Origin: Caldifarciminota bacterium | Lineage (GTDB): Bacteria; Hydrothermota; UBA3072 | Direction of reading: 5' to 3' | DNA length: 61,175 nt | NCBI GenBank assembly: GCA_016930175.1 | Contig: JAFGHJ010000026.1 | Span: forward strand, 1 to 61,175 | Shown here: one piece after another, positions 31,424-40,912 of the stretch | Numbering within the stretch: position 1 is the first letter of the stretch | Layout: each line of letters starts with the position of its first letter | Program-made: the position numbers and the translations under genes | Notes under the pieces: model-generated | What the model was told of the DNA's origin: nothing | Seen by the model: the letters and a program-made list of their open reading frames with translations, nothing else | Databases searched by the model: none

Positions 31424-33179
31424 AGGAAAAATAATCAGAGTTTCAGGACCTCTTGTTGTTGCGGAGAATATGAAAGGCTCGAGAATGTATGATGTTGTTC
31501 ATGTTGGAGAAGAGAAGCTTGTCGGAGAAATTATTGAATTGGAGAAAGATTTAGCTTCCATTCAGGTCTATGAAGAAACAGAAGGCATTGGAGTGGGGCA
31601 ACCGGTTTTTCTTACCGGTGAACCTCTTTCCGTGAGTCTTGGTCCTGGACTAATTGAATCTATCTATGATGGAATTCAGCGTCCTCTTGATAAAATTAAG
31701 GATAAAACCGGTAATTTTATTTCAAGAGGGATATCCATGCCCGCAATTGACCCCCAAAAGAAATGGGATTTCAATCCTGTAAAAAAGGAGGGAGATAAAG
31801 TTGTTGGTGGCGATATTATTGGGACTGTTCAGGAAACAGTTTTAATAGAGCACAAAGTAATGGTTCCTCTCGGCGTCGAGGGGACTATCGAGAAAATTAA
31901 CAAAAGTAAATTTACAGTCAAGGATGTTGTTGCTGTTATTAAAACAAAAGAAGGCAACAAAGAAATTACTATGGAGCAGAGGTGGGGAGTGAGAAACGGT
32001 AGACCAGTAAAAAAGAGACTCGCACCGGTTATGCCTCTTTTCACGGGGCAGAGAGTTATAGATACTTTCTTTCCCGTAGCTAAAGGCGGGACAGCCAGTG
32101 TTCCGGGACCTTTTGGCTCCGGTAAAACCGTTATTCAACATCAGCTCGCAAAATGGGCTGAGGCTGAAGTAGTTGTTTATATTGGATGCGGAGAAAGAGG
32201 AAACGAAATGACCGATGTTCTTAACGAGTTTCCGAAGCTTCTTGACCCTAAATCCGGCGAACCTTTGATGAAAAGAACTGTTCTGCTTGCAAATACCTCC
32301 AATATGCCGGTTGCAGCCAGGGAGGCTTCCATTTACACGGGAATAACTATTGCCGAATACTTTAGAGATATGGGTTATTCTGTAGCATTGATGGCTGATT
32401 CTACTTCAAGATGGGCTGAGGCTTTGAGGGAAATTTCGGGAAGGCTCGAAGAGATGCCCGGTGAGGAAGGGTATCCCGCTTATCTTGGAAGTAAAATTGC
32501 CGAATTTTATGAAAGAGCAGGAAGAGTTAAATGCTTGGGCAGCGATGATAGAGAAGGTGCGATTTCCGTTATCGGAGCTGTTTCTCCTCCGGGCGGGGAT
32601 TTATCCGACCCTGTTGTTCAGAATACGCTCCGGGTCGTAAAGGTTTTCTGGAGTTTAAAAGCAGAATTGGCTTACGCGAGGCATTTTCCTGCTATCGACT
32701 GGTTGACTTCGTATTCTCTTTATCCGGATAACGTTAAAGACTATATTAATAAGGAAGTTGCTGAGGATTTCCTTGAAATAGAACAAGAGGCTATGAAATT
32801 GCTTGAGGAAGAAGATGAACTGCAGGAAATGGTGAGACTCGTCGGAATAGACGCGCTTTCCGCAAGAGAAAGACGAATACTCATTGCGGCGCGTATTATA
32901 AGGGAAGACTTTCTGCATCAAAACGCGTTTCACGAAGTGGATACTTATACATCAATAAAAAAACAGTATCTTATGCTAAAGGCAATTATAACATTTTATT
33001 GGGCGTCAGAAAAAAACGATGCTGAACCTGAGAAATTAGAGGAACTCGATATTCTCGAAGAAATAGCGCGTATGAAATTCGTAGAAGAAGAAGAAATAAA
33101 GAAGATAGAAGAATTACAGAATAAGATTAAAGATGCGGTTGGTAAGATTGCGACTGTTAAAGAGGAGGTAGGAGCATGA
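31416..33179 (+). CDS. atpA: V-type ATPase catalytic subunit A
   Basis: A 587-residue catalytic subunit. Walker A GPFGSGKT (231-238), catalytic [11 protein letters not shown], and [20 protein letters not shown], with the non-homologous insertion (about 110-200) that marks A rather than F-type beta. AGGAGG precedes the ATG, inside atpF. Full length. Confidence 0.97.
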   Translation: MSEGKIIRVSGPLVVAENMKGSRMYDVVHVGEEKLVGEIIELEKDLASIQVYEETEGIGVGQPVFLTGEPLSVSLGPGLIESIYDGIQRPLDKIKDKTGNFISRGISMPAIDPQKKWDFNPVKKEGDKVVGGDIIGTVQETVLIEHKVMVPLGVEGTIEKINKSKFTVKDVVAVIKTKEGNKEITMEQRWGVRNGRPVKKRLAPVMPLFTGQRVIDTFFPVAKGGTASVPGPFGSGKTVIQHQLAKWAEAEVVVYIGCGERGNEMTDVLNEFPKLLDPKSGEPLMKRTVLLANTSNMPVAAREASIYTGITIAEYFRDMGYSVALMADSTSRWAEALREISGRLEEMPGEEGYPAYLGSKIAEFYERAGRVKCLGSDDREGAISVIGAVSPPGGDLSDPVVQNTLRVVKVFWSLKAELAYARHFPAIDWLTSYSLYPDNVKDYINKEVAEDFLEIEQEAMKLLEEEDELQEMVRLVGIDALSARERRILIAARIIREDFLHQNAFHEVDTYTSIKKQYLMLKAIITFYWASEKNDAEPEKLEELDILEEIARMKFVEEEEIKKIEELQNKIKDAVGKIATVKEEVGA

Positions 33180-34786
33180 GAGTAGAATACCAGGCTGTTT
33201 CGGATATTTCCGGTCCTCTTCTGTTTGTAGAAGGCGTTAGCGGTGTTAGTTATGGTGAACTATGCACGATTAAGCTGCCTGATGGTGAGGAAAGGACGGG
33301 GAAAGTGCTTGAAGTTCATAGAGATAGGGCTATGGTGCAGGTTTTTGAGGGCACCAGAGGAATAGATATCCCGAAATCTACGGTTATTTTTCAAGGCAGA
33401 ACAATTCAGTTGGACCTTTCCCCGGATATATTGGGCAGGGTCTTTGACGGTATGGGAAGAATTATCGACGAAGGTCCTGCGATTCTTCCTGAAAAAAGAA
33501 GAGATATTAACGGAGAACCTATAAATCCCTATGCGAGAGAATATCCCAATGAGTTCATTCAAACAGGAATCTCGACTATAGATGGTTTAAATCCTCTCGT
33601 CAGAGGACAAAAACTGCCGTTTTTCTCAGGATCCGGGTTGCCCCATAATAAAGCAGCCGCTCAGATAGTGAGGCAGGCAAAGGTTCTCGGCTCTGAAGAA
33701 AGTTTCGCCGTTGTGTTTGCTGCGATGGGAATCACCTTTGAAGAAGCGGAGTTTTTCAGAAATGATTTCGAGCAAACCGGTGCTCTCGAAAGAGTCGTTA
33801 TGTTTTTGAATCTTGCAGATGACCCGGCAATCGAACGAATATCCACACCCCGAGCCGCTTTGACTGCTGCTGAATACCTTGCCTTTGACCTTGAAATGCA
33901 TGTGCTTGTAATTATTACCGATATGACAAATTACTGCGAAGCCCTGCGGGAAATTTCGGCTGCAAGAAAGGAAGTTCCGGGGAGGAGGGGTTATCCGGGT
34001 TATCTTTATACGGACCTTTCCACGATTTATGAGCGAGCAGGAAGAATAAAAGACAATAAGGGTTCTATAACCATGATGCCTGTTCTTTCAATGCCTGAAG
34101 ACGACAAAACACACCCGATTCCGGACCTTACCGGTTATATTACGGAAGGGCAGATTATTTTTTCCCGTTCGCTCGAAAGAAAAGGTATTTCTCCACCCAT
34201 TGACGTTTTGCCTTCACTTTCAAGATTGAAAGATAAGGGGATTGGTAAAGATAAAACAAGAGAAGATCACGCCGATCTATATAATCAGCTTTATGCTGCA
34301 TATTCAAGAGGTAAAGAAGCTGAAGAACTTTCCGTTATTCTCGGTGAAGCAGCCCTTTCGGATATGGATAAAAAATATCTCGAATTTATGAACAGGTTCG
34401 AAAGTGAGTATGTCAGTCAGGGTGAATATGAAAACAGAAGTGTGGAAGAAACCCTGGATTTAGGATGGAAACTTCTCTCTGTATTTCCCAAGAAAGAGTT
34501 GAAAAGAATAAGGGATGAATATCTCGATAAGTATTTTGCGAAGTTCGGTGGTAAGGAAGAGGAAGAAAAAGAAGAGGAACAAACCGAAGAAAAGAAGACT
34601 AAAGAGAAAAGGGATAAGCAGGGTAAGGAAAAAAAAGCTGAAAAGGACAAAGAGAAAAAAGACAAGCAGGAGCAGGAAAAGGATAAGGATAAGAAAACGA
34701 GAGATGAAAAAGATAAAAAGAAAAAGAGAAGCAAGAAAACGAAGAAAAAAGAATCAGAATCAGAAAATAAGCCAGAGAAGAAATGA
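33176..34786 (+). CDS. atpB: V-type ATPase subunit B with a long Lys/Glu tail
   Basis: A 536-residue non-catalytic subunit. The P-loop place reads [13 protein letters not shown], as in other B subunits, followed by [33 protein letters not shown] and the LDLGWKLL end. The family usually stops near residue 460; here about 70 more residues, nearly all Lys, Glu, Asp, Arg and Gln, follow. The tail is probably disordered. bL9 in this window has a similar tail. Confidence 0.96.
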   Translation: MRVEYQAVSDISGPLLFVEGVSGVSYGELCTIKLPDGEERTGKVLEVHRDRAMVQVFEGTRGIDIPKSTVIFQGRTIQLDLSPDILGRVFDGMGRIIDEGPAILPEKRRDINGEPINPYAREYPNEFIQTGISTIDGLNPLVRGQKLPFFSGSGLPHNKAAAQIVRQAKVLGSEESFAVVFAAMGITFEEAEFFRNDFEQTGALERVVMFLNLADDPAIERISTPRAALTAAEYLAFDLEMHVLVIITDMTNYCEALREISAARKEVPGRRGYPGYLYTDLSTIYERAGRIKDNKGSITMMPVLSMPEDDKTHPIPDLTGYITEGQIIFSRSLERKGISPPIDVLPSLSRLKDKGIGKDKTREDHADLYNQLYAAYSRGKEAEELSVILGEAALSDMDKKYLEFMNRFESEYVSQGEYENRSVEETLDLGWKLLSVFPKKELKRIRDEYLDKYFAKFGGKEEEEKEEEQTEEKKTKEKRDKQGKEKKAEKDKEKKDKQEQEKDKDKKTRDEKDKKKKRSKKTKKKESESENKPEKK

Positions 34787-34836
34787 TTGTAATGAAATTA
34801 TTGTTTGAAGTAATTAGTAATTTTGAATCTGATTTT

Positions 34837-34910
34837 GTTAGTGGGGTAGTGTGTAGATGTGTTAGCGTGTTTTTTAACAGCCCAACGGACCAACCCACCA
34901 ACAGACTAAC
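34837..34910 (+). repeat. Palindromic repeat family C, copy 4, inside the V-ATPase operon
   Basis: GTTAGTGGGGTAGTGTG and GTTAGCGTG words, T/A core, then CAGCCCAACGGACCAACCC and ACAGACTAAC. It sits in the 202-base gap between atpB and atpD, the only gap in an otherwise overlapping operon. I see no gene in that gap. Confidence 0.75.
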
Positions 34911-34988
34911 ATATAAAAAAGTCTTTAAATGCTATGTTTTTTAACATAAATTTATTAACTGGGATTAAGGCCTTAAGGAGTTTATAAT

Positions 34989-35606
34989 ATGGCGATGCAA
35001 GTTAACGCGACAAGGATGGTGCTGCTCAGCCTTAAGAAGAGGCTTAACATTGCTAAAAGGGGACACAAGTTATTAAAGCAGAAGCAGGACGAGCTTCTTA
35101 GAGTAATTCAAAAAACCATCAGTTTGCTAGCTTCAATGAGAAAAGAAGTCGAAGAGGAATTAATAAAAGCTTTAAGGCAGTTTTTTCTTGCCCAGGCATA
35201 TCAGGATAAGGATATATTCGAAGGGTCTTTTTTATTGCTTGATACCGATATTGAATTATCGATGGAGAAGGAAAAAGTTATGAATGTTCCTCTGCCAAAG
35301 TATCAAAAGAGTTTAAAAGGTGAGATAGTTTCTTATGGATTTGCGATGACTTCTCCTACTCTTGACGTTGCATTGACGAGTTTGATGAAAGTTTTTGAAC
35401 GATTAATTGAAATGGCGCAGTTGGAAAAAAGAATTACACTTCTTGCAAAAGAAATGGATAAAACAAGACGTAGAGTAAATGCACTTGAATATATACTTAT
35501 TCCTGAAATTGAAAGCACGGTGAGAGAAATAAATATGAAGCTTGAAGAAAGAGAAAGGGAGAAGAATTCGAGATTGATGATAATAAAGGATGTGATAAGA
35601 GGTTAA
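34989..35606 (+). CDS. atpD: V-type ATPase subunit D
   Basis: A 205-residue central-shaft subunit: NATRMVLLSLKKRLNIAKRG and HKLLKQKQDELL, then a C-terminal RRVNALEYILIPEIESTVRE helix, all typical. AAGGAG precedes the ATG. It is parted from atpB by 202 bases carrying a repeat, so it may be read from the same mRNA through that hairpin. Confidence 0.93.
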   Translation: MAMQVNATRMVLLSLKKRLNIAKRGHKLLKQKQDELLRVIQKTISLLASMRKEVEEELIKALRQFFLAQAYQDKDIFEGSFLLLDTDIELSMEKEKVMNVPLPKYQKSLKGEIVSYGFAMTSPTLDVALTSLMKVFERLIEMAQLEKRITLLAKEMDKTRRRVNALEYILIPEIESTVREINMKLEEREREKNSRLMIIKDVIRG

Positions 35607-35607
35607 T

Positions 35608-36444
35608 ATGCCTATACTTCTCTTGATTTTAAATGTTTCTCTTGCAGAAATTCGTGTAGATGCTCTACTGGATACCACAGTTAAGTTAGTTTCTCTTTAT
35701 CCGGAAATAGAAGGTAATGACTCTATAGAGGCCTTGATATTCCGGTTGACTAATAGGGAACGAAATATAAGAGGTTTGAAAAATTTAAAATTTGATGATA
35801 GATTAAGGATAGCTGCAAGACAGCATTCAAATGATATGCTGAAGAAAAGATATCTGTCACATACTTCTTCAATGGAAATTAGTAAAACTCCATTACAGCG
35901 AATATATAATTCCGGGCTGCCTGTTCTCGGTGTGGGTGAAAATGTAGCTGAAAATATTGGAGATGCGGTTCCATTCCTTTTAAAAAGTAATCCGGATTCT
36001 CTTGTAAAGTTGGTTATGAAGAAATGGATGGAAAGCCCTGCCCATAGAAAGAATATTTTAAATCCCGAGTTTTCACATATGGGTATAGGTTCTGTTGCAG
36101 AGGGAAGGATGCATAAAATTACTCAGAATTTCGCAAATGAGTCAGCCTTTGAGATTGATAGTGTGCTGGCTAAAGTCGAACTGAATAAATATTTGCTGTT
36201 TTTTTATATGAGTTCAAAAATATCTGACATTCGTATTTTTAATGATGGTGAACCGCTGGTAGAAGATTCCGTATATATTTATTCGGGGCTTATAGGTATT
36301 CCTTTAAAGAGAGATTCAAGCCTGCATAAAGTTGAACTCTGTTTGAAAGAAAAACAATTCTACCGCTGTGGAGTAAGACTTTTTATTCATACAGGTTCAC
36401 CTGTCGAAACTATTTTCCAACCTTCAAGTTCAAGGTATAAATGA
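35608..36444 (+). CDS. Secreted CAP-domain (SCP/PR-1-like) protein
   Basis: A 278-residue protein with a short signal peptide (MPILLLILNVSLA) and a CAP domain: TNRERNIRGLKNLKFDDRL, AARQHSNDM with a site His, GVGENVAENIG with a Glu, and SPAHRKNIL. The four CAP-tetrad places (His, Glu, Glu/Asp, His) look filled. The last 80 residues are a beta-rich extra domain. It begins one base after atpD stops. Confidence 0.88.
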   Translation: MPILLLILNVSLAEIRVDALLDTTVKLVSLYPEIEGNDSIEALIFRLTNRERNIRGLKNLKFDDRLRIAARQHSNDMLKKRYLSHTSSMEISKTPLQRIYNSGLPVLGVGENVAENIGDAVPFLLKSNPDSLVKLVMKKWMESPAHRKNILNPEFSHMGIGSVAEGRMHKITQNFANESAFEIDSVLAKVELNKYLLFFYMSSKISDIRIFNDGEPLVEDSVYIYSGLIGIPLKRDSSLHKVELCLKEKQFYRCGVRLFIHTGSPVETIFQPSSSRYK

Positions 36445-36448
36445 ATAT

Positions 36449-36561
36449 AGCCACGAAGACACCAAGACACGAAGCTACCACCACTCATCACATTTTTTGT
36501 TTTTTTATAATATTTTATAATTAAATTCTTACTTTGTGACTTAGTGCCTTGGTGGCTAAAA
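36449..36561. repeat. Facing CACGAAGACAC / CTTGGTGGCT words
   Basis: TAGCCACGAAGACACCAAG (36451) faces CTTAGTGCCTTGGTGGCT (36540), close to the reverse complement, across an A/T-rich spacer. It can fold into a long hairpin right behind the CAP gene and before the ppdK promoter. Confidence 0.65.
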
Positions 36562-36572
36562 AAATCACCCCC

Positions 36573-36600
36573 TTGCATTTCTTGAAAGTATTTATATTTT
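36573..36600 (+). promoter_or_regulatory. Promoter of ppdK
   Basis: TTGCAT (36573-36578), 16-base spacer, TATTTT (36595-36600). The ATG at 36678 has AAAGGAGGAA; the 5' UTR would be about 70 bases. Confidence 0.5.
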
Positions 36601-36677
36601 GTGAGCAGTGACCGTAAGATAAGTAGTCCAAAAGAAAACCTTAGGTATTTTTCCAAATAAAAAAAGGAGGAACTGTA

Positions 36678-39338
36678 ATGGAAAAAATGGTGTACTTCTT
36701 TGGTGAAGGTAAGGCAGAGGGTAATATTACAATGAAGAAAACTTTAGGTGGTAAAGGCGCCGGCTTGGCAGAAATGACGAATATTGGCGTTCCTGTTCCT
36801 CCGGGTTTTACCATTACTTCTCAGTGTTGTTTATATTACGAGAAACATAAGAAATATCCGAAGGGTCTTGAAGAACAAATAGATGAGAATTTAAAAAAGT
36901 TAGAAAATGCAATGGGGCAGAAGTTTGCATCATTCGATGCTCCCCTTTTGGTTTCAGTACGTTCCGGAGCGGCTATTTCTATGCCGGGTATGATGGATAC
37001 GATTTTAAACCTCGGATTAAATGAAGAAATAGCAAATAATCTCGCAAGTAATACTAACCCTCGATTTGTCTATGACAGTTTTCGACGTTTAATTCAGATG
37101 TACGGCGATGTGGTAATGGGTGTTGAACATGAGGATTTCGAAGAGATAATTCAGCACACCAAGGACAAAAAGGGTGTAAAAGAAGATGCCGGACTGACCG
37201 CAGATGACTGGAAGGAAATTGCCGGTAAATTTAAGAAACTGATTAAAGAGAAAACCGGAAAAGATTTTCCGGAGAATCCTAAAGATCAATTATTGGGTGC
37301 GGTTAACGCTGTTTTTTCTTCCTGGGATAACAAAAGAGCAAAAGAATACAGAAGGATAAACAATATTCCCGGGGATCTCGGAACTGCTGTAAATGTACAG
37401 GCGATGGTTTTTGGTAATAGAGGAGAAGGTTGTTCAACAGGTGTTGCTTTTACGCGCAATCCTGCTACTGGTGAGAATATATTTTACGGAGAATATTTAC
37501 TCGATGCTCAAGGTGAAGATGTTGTTGCAGGTATCAGAACTCCTGGTCCTATTTCACATAAACAAAAAGAGGAATCCGGATCTGATCTCGATGCTTTTGA
37601 AGATGTAATGCCTGAAACTTATAGCGAATTAGAAGATGTAAGGAAAAAGCTTGAGGGTCATTTTAAAGAGATGGAGGATCTTGAGTTTACGGTTGAGGAC
37701 AATAAATTATGGATTCTACAAACAAGAACCGGAAAAAGAACTGCAATGGCTGCTGTAAAAATAGCAGTCGACATGGTCGGTGAAGGCTTAATCGATAATA
37801 AGGAAGCCATTATGAGAGTTAGCCCGGATCAGGTAGATCAATTACTGCACCCTATGATAGATCCTAGAGCAGAGCTCAACGTTATTGCTAAGGGCCTTCC
37901 CGCTTCCCCCGGAGCCGCTTCGGGTAAGGTTGTATTCACAGCCGATGAGGCAGTGGAAAAAGCTAAAGCCGGGGAAAAAGTTCTCCTTGTTCGCCACGTA
38001 ACTTCTCCCGAAGATATCGGAGGAATGCACGCGGCTGAAGGTATATTGACTTCACGAGGAGGTATGACTTCTCATGCGGCTGTTGTTGCAAGAGGTATGG
38101 GCGCTCCCTGTATTGTCGGCGCTGAGGATATCTCAATTGATTATAAAGCTAAAAGATTTACGGTTGGCGATGTGACTGTTAAAGAAGGTGAACCAATAAC
38201 AATCGACGGAACTACAGGCAGGGTAATTCTTGGCGATGTTCCCACTATAGAACCTGAGATTTCAGGTGATTTTCAAAAAATAATGGAGTGGGCAGATGAG
38301 ATAAGAAGGCTTGGAGTACGGGCTAATGCCGATACTCCGCATGATGCTAAACAGGCGAGAGATTTCGGCGCAGAGGGAATAGGTCTTGCTCGAACGGAAC
38401 ATATGTTTTTTGGGGAGGATAGGATACCAGCTATGAGAGAAATGATACTGTCTGAAACTCCCGAAGAAAGAAAAAAAGCTCTCGATAAAATACTTCCTAT
38501 GCAGCGAGGTGACTTTGAAGGTCTTTTCAAAGCAATGGATGGATATCCGGTGATAATAAGACTTCTTGATCCGCCCTTACATGAGTTTTTACCTGAAGAT
38601 AAGAAAACGATCGAAGAACTTGCTAATAATATGGGTATTTCAGCGGAAAAAGTAGAAGCAAAAATAGCGAGTCTAGAGGAAGCAAATCCTATGCTGGGTC
38701 TTCGAGGGTGCAGGCTCGGTATTCTAATTCCTGAGATAACTGAAATGCAGGCAAGAGCTATTATAGAGGCTGCTGTAAACGTAGCAAATAAAAATGTTAA
38801 AGTTATCCCAAAGATTATGATACCTCTTGCTGGAAGAAAAGAAGAAGTCGCTTCTCAGAGAGAACTTATTGAGAAAGTGGCAGAAAAGGTTTTCAAAGAG
38901 AAAGGAAAGCCGGTGGATTACCAAATAGGAACGATGATAGAACTCCCTAGAGCTGCTTTGACAGCTGATAAGATAGCGGAAGTAGCAGATTTCTTTTCTT
39001 ACGGGACAAATGACCTGACGCAGACAACTTTTGGTTTTTCAAGGGACGACGTCGGTAAATATACTCCCGACTATATAGAAAAGGGTATCCTGCCTAATGA
39101 TCCTTTCCAGACACTAGACCAGGAAGGTGTTGGGCAGCTGGTAGAAATGGGTTTAAAGAAAGGGAAGAAGGCAAATCCAGATTTAGAAGTAGGTATATGC
39201 GGCGAACATGGGGGAGACCCGGCATCGATTGAATTTTGCCATAAGATAGGTCTGGATTATGTTAGTTGTTCTCCTTTTAGAGTTCCTGTTGCAAGACTTG
39301 CAGCGGCTCAGGCAGTTTTAAAGGAGAAAAATAACTAA
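36678..39338 (+). CDS. ppdK: Pyruvate, phosphate dikinase
   Basis: An 886-residue enzyme interconverting pyruvate, ATP and Pi with PEP, AMP and PPi. The N-terminal nucleotide-binding domain starts VYFFGEGKAEG; the phospho-carrier His is H466 in GGMTSHAAVVARGMGAPC; the PEP/pyruvate barrel ends with C841 in GICGEHGGDP. Full length. Next to eno in metabolism, not on the chromosome. A terminator follows at 39384. Confidence 0.97.
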   Translation: MEKMVYFFGEGKAEGNITMKKTLGGKGAGLAEMTNIGVPVPPGFTITSQCCLYYEKHKKYPKGLEEQIDENLKKLENAMGQKFASFDAPLLVSVRSGAAISMPGMMDTILNLGLNEEIANNLASNTNPRFVYDSFRRLIQMYGDVVMGVEHEDFEEIIQHTKDKKGVKEDAGLTADDWKEIAGKFKKLIKEKTGKDFPENPKDQLLGAVNAVFSSWDNKRAKEYRRINNIPGDLGTAVNVQAMVFGNRGEGCSTGVAFTRNPATGENIFYGEYLLDAQGEDVVAGIRTPGPISHKQKEESGSDLDAFEDVMPETYSELEDVRKKLEGHFKEMEDLEFTVEDNKLWILQTRTGKRTAMAAVKIAVDMVGEGLIDNKEAIMRVSPDQVDQLLHPMIDPRAELNVIAKGLPASPGAASGKVVFTADEAVEKAKAGEKVLLVRHVTSPEDIGGMHAAEGILTSRGGMTSHAAVVARGMGAPCIVGAEDISIDYKAKRFTVGDVTVKEGEPITIDGTTGRVILGDVPTIEPEISGDFQKIMEWADEIRRLGVRANADTPHDAKQARDFGAEGIGLARTEHMFFGEDRIPAMREMILSETPEERKKALDKILPMQRGDFEGLFKAMDGYPVIIRLLDPPLHEFLPEDKKTIEELANNMGISAEKVEAKIASLEEANPMLGLRGCRLGILIPEITEMQARAIIEAAVNVANKNVKVIPKIMIPLAGRKEEVASQRELIEKVAEKVFKEKGKPVDYQIGTMIELPRAALTADKIAEVADFFSYGTNDLTQTTFGFSRDDVGKYTPDYIEKGILPNDPFQTLDQEGVGQLVEMGLKKGKKANPDLEVGICGEHGGDPASIEFCHKIGLDYVSCSPFRVPVARLAAAQAVLKEKNN

Positions 39339-39383
39339 AAGATTGGGTATAAAATAAAATTCTGTTTTAGTATAATTCTACAG

Positions 39384-39413
39384 ACAAGGGCCTTTACTGG
39401 CCCTTGTTTTTTT
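39384..39413 (+). terminator. Intrinsic terminator of ppdK
   Basis: ACAAGGGCC, loop TTTACT, GGCCCTTGT, then seven T. Shares its core with the terminator at 39654. Confidence 0.88.
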
Positions 39414-39422
39414 CTATAAGGG

Positions 39423-39450
39423 TTGACAAGTTGAAAAGTGTTTATATAAT
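39423..39450 (+). promoter_or_regulatory. Consensus promoter of an orphan unit
   Basis: TTGACA (39423-39428), 16-base spacer, TATAAT (39445-39450): both boxes perfect. It lies ten bases after the ppdK terminator. Confidence 0.85.
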
Positions 39451-39456
39451 GATTAT

Positions 39457-39690
39457 TAGATTAATCTTATATATGACGACATAGAGCAGAGAAATGTATA
39501 TATATGGAAAGTGAGTAGGTTTTTAAAAAAGAAAGGGAGAGAAATACGAACAATAGAATGTTATGTCTAACATTTACATTATTAATTATACGCATATTAC
39601 CAATTAAAATACATTAAGTATTGATATACAAATTCTATTTTTCGTACACCTCTACAAGCAAGGGTCTTTAGGCCCTTGCTTGTTTTTTTA
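39457..39690 (+). ncRNA. Candidate small RNA, family unknown
   Basis: Between a perfect promoter and a strong terminator lie about 200 bases with no sensible ORF and no Shine-Dalgarno sequence. A hairpin AATGTTA-TGTC-TAACATT stands near the middle (39557-39574), and outer segments can pair (TAGAG near 39484 with CTCTA near 39650; ATGTAT near 39497 with ATACAT near 39609). A rod with a central hairpin recalls 6S RNA in size and shape, but I cannot confirm that. None of the gap-filling repeat words occurs inside. Confidence 0.65.
39654..39690 (+). terminator. Intrinsic terminator of the orphan unit
   Basis: A 13-bp stem (ACAAGCAAGGGTC / GGCCCTTGCTTGT with one G-U), loop TTTA, then at least six T. 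Confidence 0.9.
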
Positions 39691-39783
39691 TACAAAAGAA
39701 TTTATCCACTAAGTCTCGAAGGCGCAAATCCTTCGGATTTTTCTAATTTGCTCTTCGTGTCGTTGTGGTTATTAAATAGAGGG
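39691..39783. other. Short gap with a family B-like word
   Basis: CACTAAGTCTCGAAGGCGC (39708) and CTTCGTGTCGTTGTGG (39754) are loose relatives of the CACGAAGACACC words and face each other around AATCCTTCGGATT. No gene. Confidence 0.45.
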
Positions 39784-39811
39784 TTGAAAAAATTCTATTA
39801 GTAAATAAATT
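39784..39811 (+). promoter_or_regulatory. Promoter of the GT28-like gene, leaderless type
   Basis: TTGAAA (39784-39789), 16-base spacer, TAAATT (39806-39811), six bases (TAGTTT), then ATG at 39818. No Shine-Dalgarno sequence. Confidence 0.65.
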
Positions 39812-39817
39812 TAGTTT

Positions 39818-40912
39818 ATGAGAATTCCTACAATCAAAAATCCTAAGATATTGTATTTGTCTCGCGGACGTGGTTTTAGTCATGCTATGTATGATTTACT
39901 TATTCTGGGGGAACTTGAGAATATGAATAAAGATTTGTCAATACTTGTTGCCTCTTATGATAAAGGATATATTTATTTTCTCAATAATGGAATTAAAGCT
40001 TTTAATCTTGAATTAAGACAGGAAGATGAATTATCCTTAAAAGCAGGCTTTAGAATTTGGTCTCTTATTCGCAAGTTTAAACCCAATTTAGTAGTTGCGG
40101 ACGAAGTTTTTATTGCCCTGCATATAACTAAGGCACTTAAGATTCCTTCTATACTTATTACACACTGGTTCTTTGAAACATTTAGCGAGAAGCATCCGAT
40201 AATTCCTGCTGTAAAAAAAGCGAATCATGTTATTTTTGTGGATACGCCTGAATTTCACAGTATTCCTTTTGATTTTGGTGTTCCTCTTACTTTTGTAGGA
40301 CCTGTGATTAAAGAGTTTGATTATACGTTGAAAGATAGAAATAAAGCGAGAGATGAATTGGGCATTGAAAGGAAAGATAAAGTTATTCTAGTTACGACCG
40401 GAGGAAGGCATAAGGATAGAAATAAATTACTGGAGATAAGTATAGAAGTTTTTAAAGAACTGCAGGGGAAAAATCTGAAATTGATACTTTTGACAGGAGA
40501 CCTACTCGAAGAGTACAAGAAGAAATTTGGTGATGATGATAGTATTATTATTAAGGATTACGACTGGAAGATGGATAGGTTAATGGTTGCAAGCGACTTA
40601 GTTATATGTAAGGGTACTTTTATGACAACATGGGAACTTGCATATTTAGGGGTGCCTTCGATATCGGTGCCGGATCTTAGCAATCCTGTCGATCAAGTTC
40701 ACACATACAGAATGGCTGAAAATGATCTTACCATAAGAATAGATCCCCGAAAGTTAAACAAATCAGTTTTACTTGAAGCGGTGAAAAAAGAACTTAATTC
40801 AAAGGTTAGAAATGCGGAAATCCTAAAAAATAGTAGAAGATTTATGAATGGAAGGGGACAAGAGGAAGCGGCGGAAGAGATTAATTATTTTATTAGCAGG
40901 ATATACAAGTGA
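39818..40912 (+). CDS. Glycosyltransferase, MurG/GT28-like
   Basis: A 364-residue GT-B enzyme. The N-terminus KILYLSRGRGFSHAMYDLL has the Gly-rich first loop; the C-terminal half has ILVTTGGRHKDRNKLLEISI and SDLVICKGTFMTTWELAYLG followed by VPSISVP, like the UDP-sugar site of MurG relatives. Acceptor unknown. The mRNA looks leaderless. It overlaps the next gene by four bases. Confidence 0.8.
   Translation: MRIPTIKNPKILYLSRGRGFSHAMYDLLILGELENMNKDLSILVASYDKGYIYFLNNGIKAFNLELRQEDELSLKAGFRIWSLIRKFKPNLVVADEVFIALHITKALKIPSILITHWFFETFSEKHPIIPAVKKANHVIFVDTPEFHSIPFDFGVPLTFVGPVIKEFDYTLKDRNKARDELGIERKDKVILVTTGGRHKDRNKLLEISIEVFKELQGKNLKLILLTGDLLEEYKKKFGDDDSIIIKDYDWKMDRLMVASDLVICKGTFMTTWELAYLGVPSISVPDLSNPVDQVHTYRMAENDLTIRIDPRKLNKSVLLEAVKKELNSKVRNAEILKNSRRFMNGRGQEEAAEEINYFISRIYK

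Noticed and set aside
34417-34734. Long open frame on the minus strand inside atpB
   Set aside because: It is the antisense of a Lys/Glu-codon tail, giving a Phe/Ser-rich nonsense protein. Same cause for minus-strand frames opposite atpH and atpE.
39457-39690. Firm call as 6S RNA
   Set aside because: Size and rod-like pairing fit, but the central bubble and conserved bases cannot be confirmed by eye.
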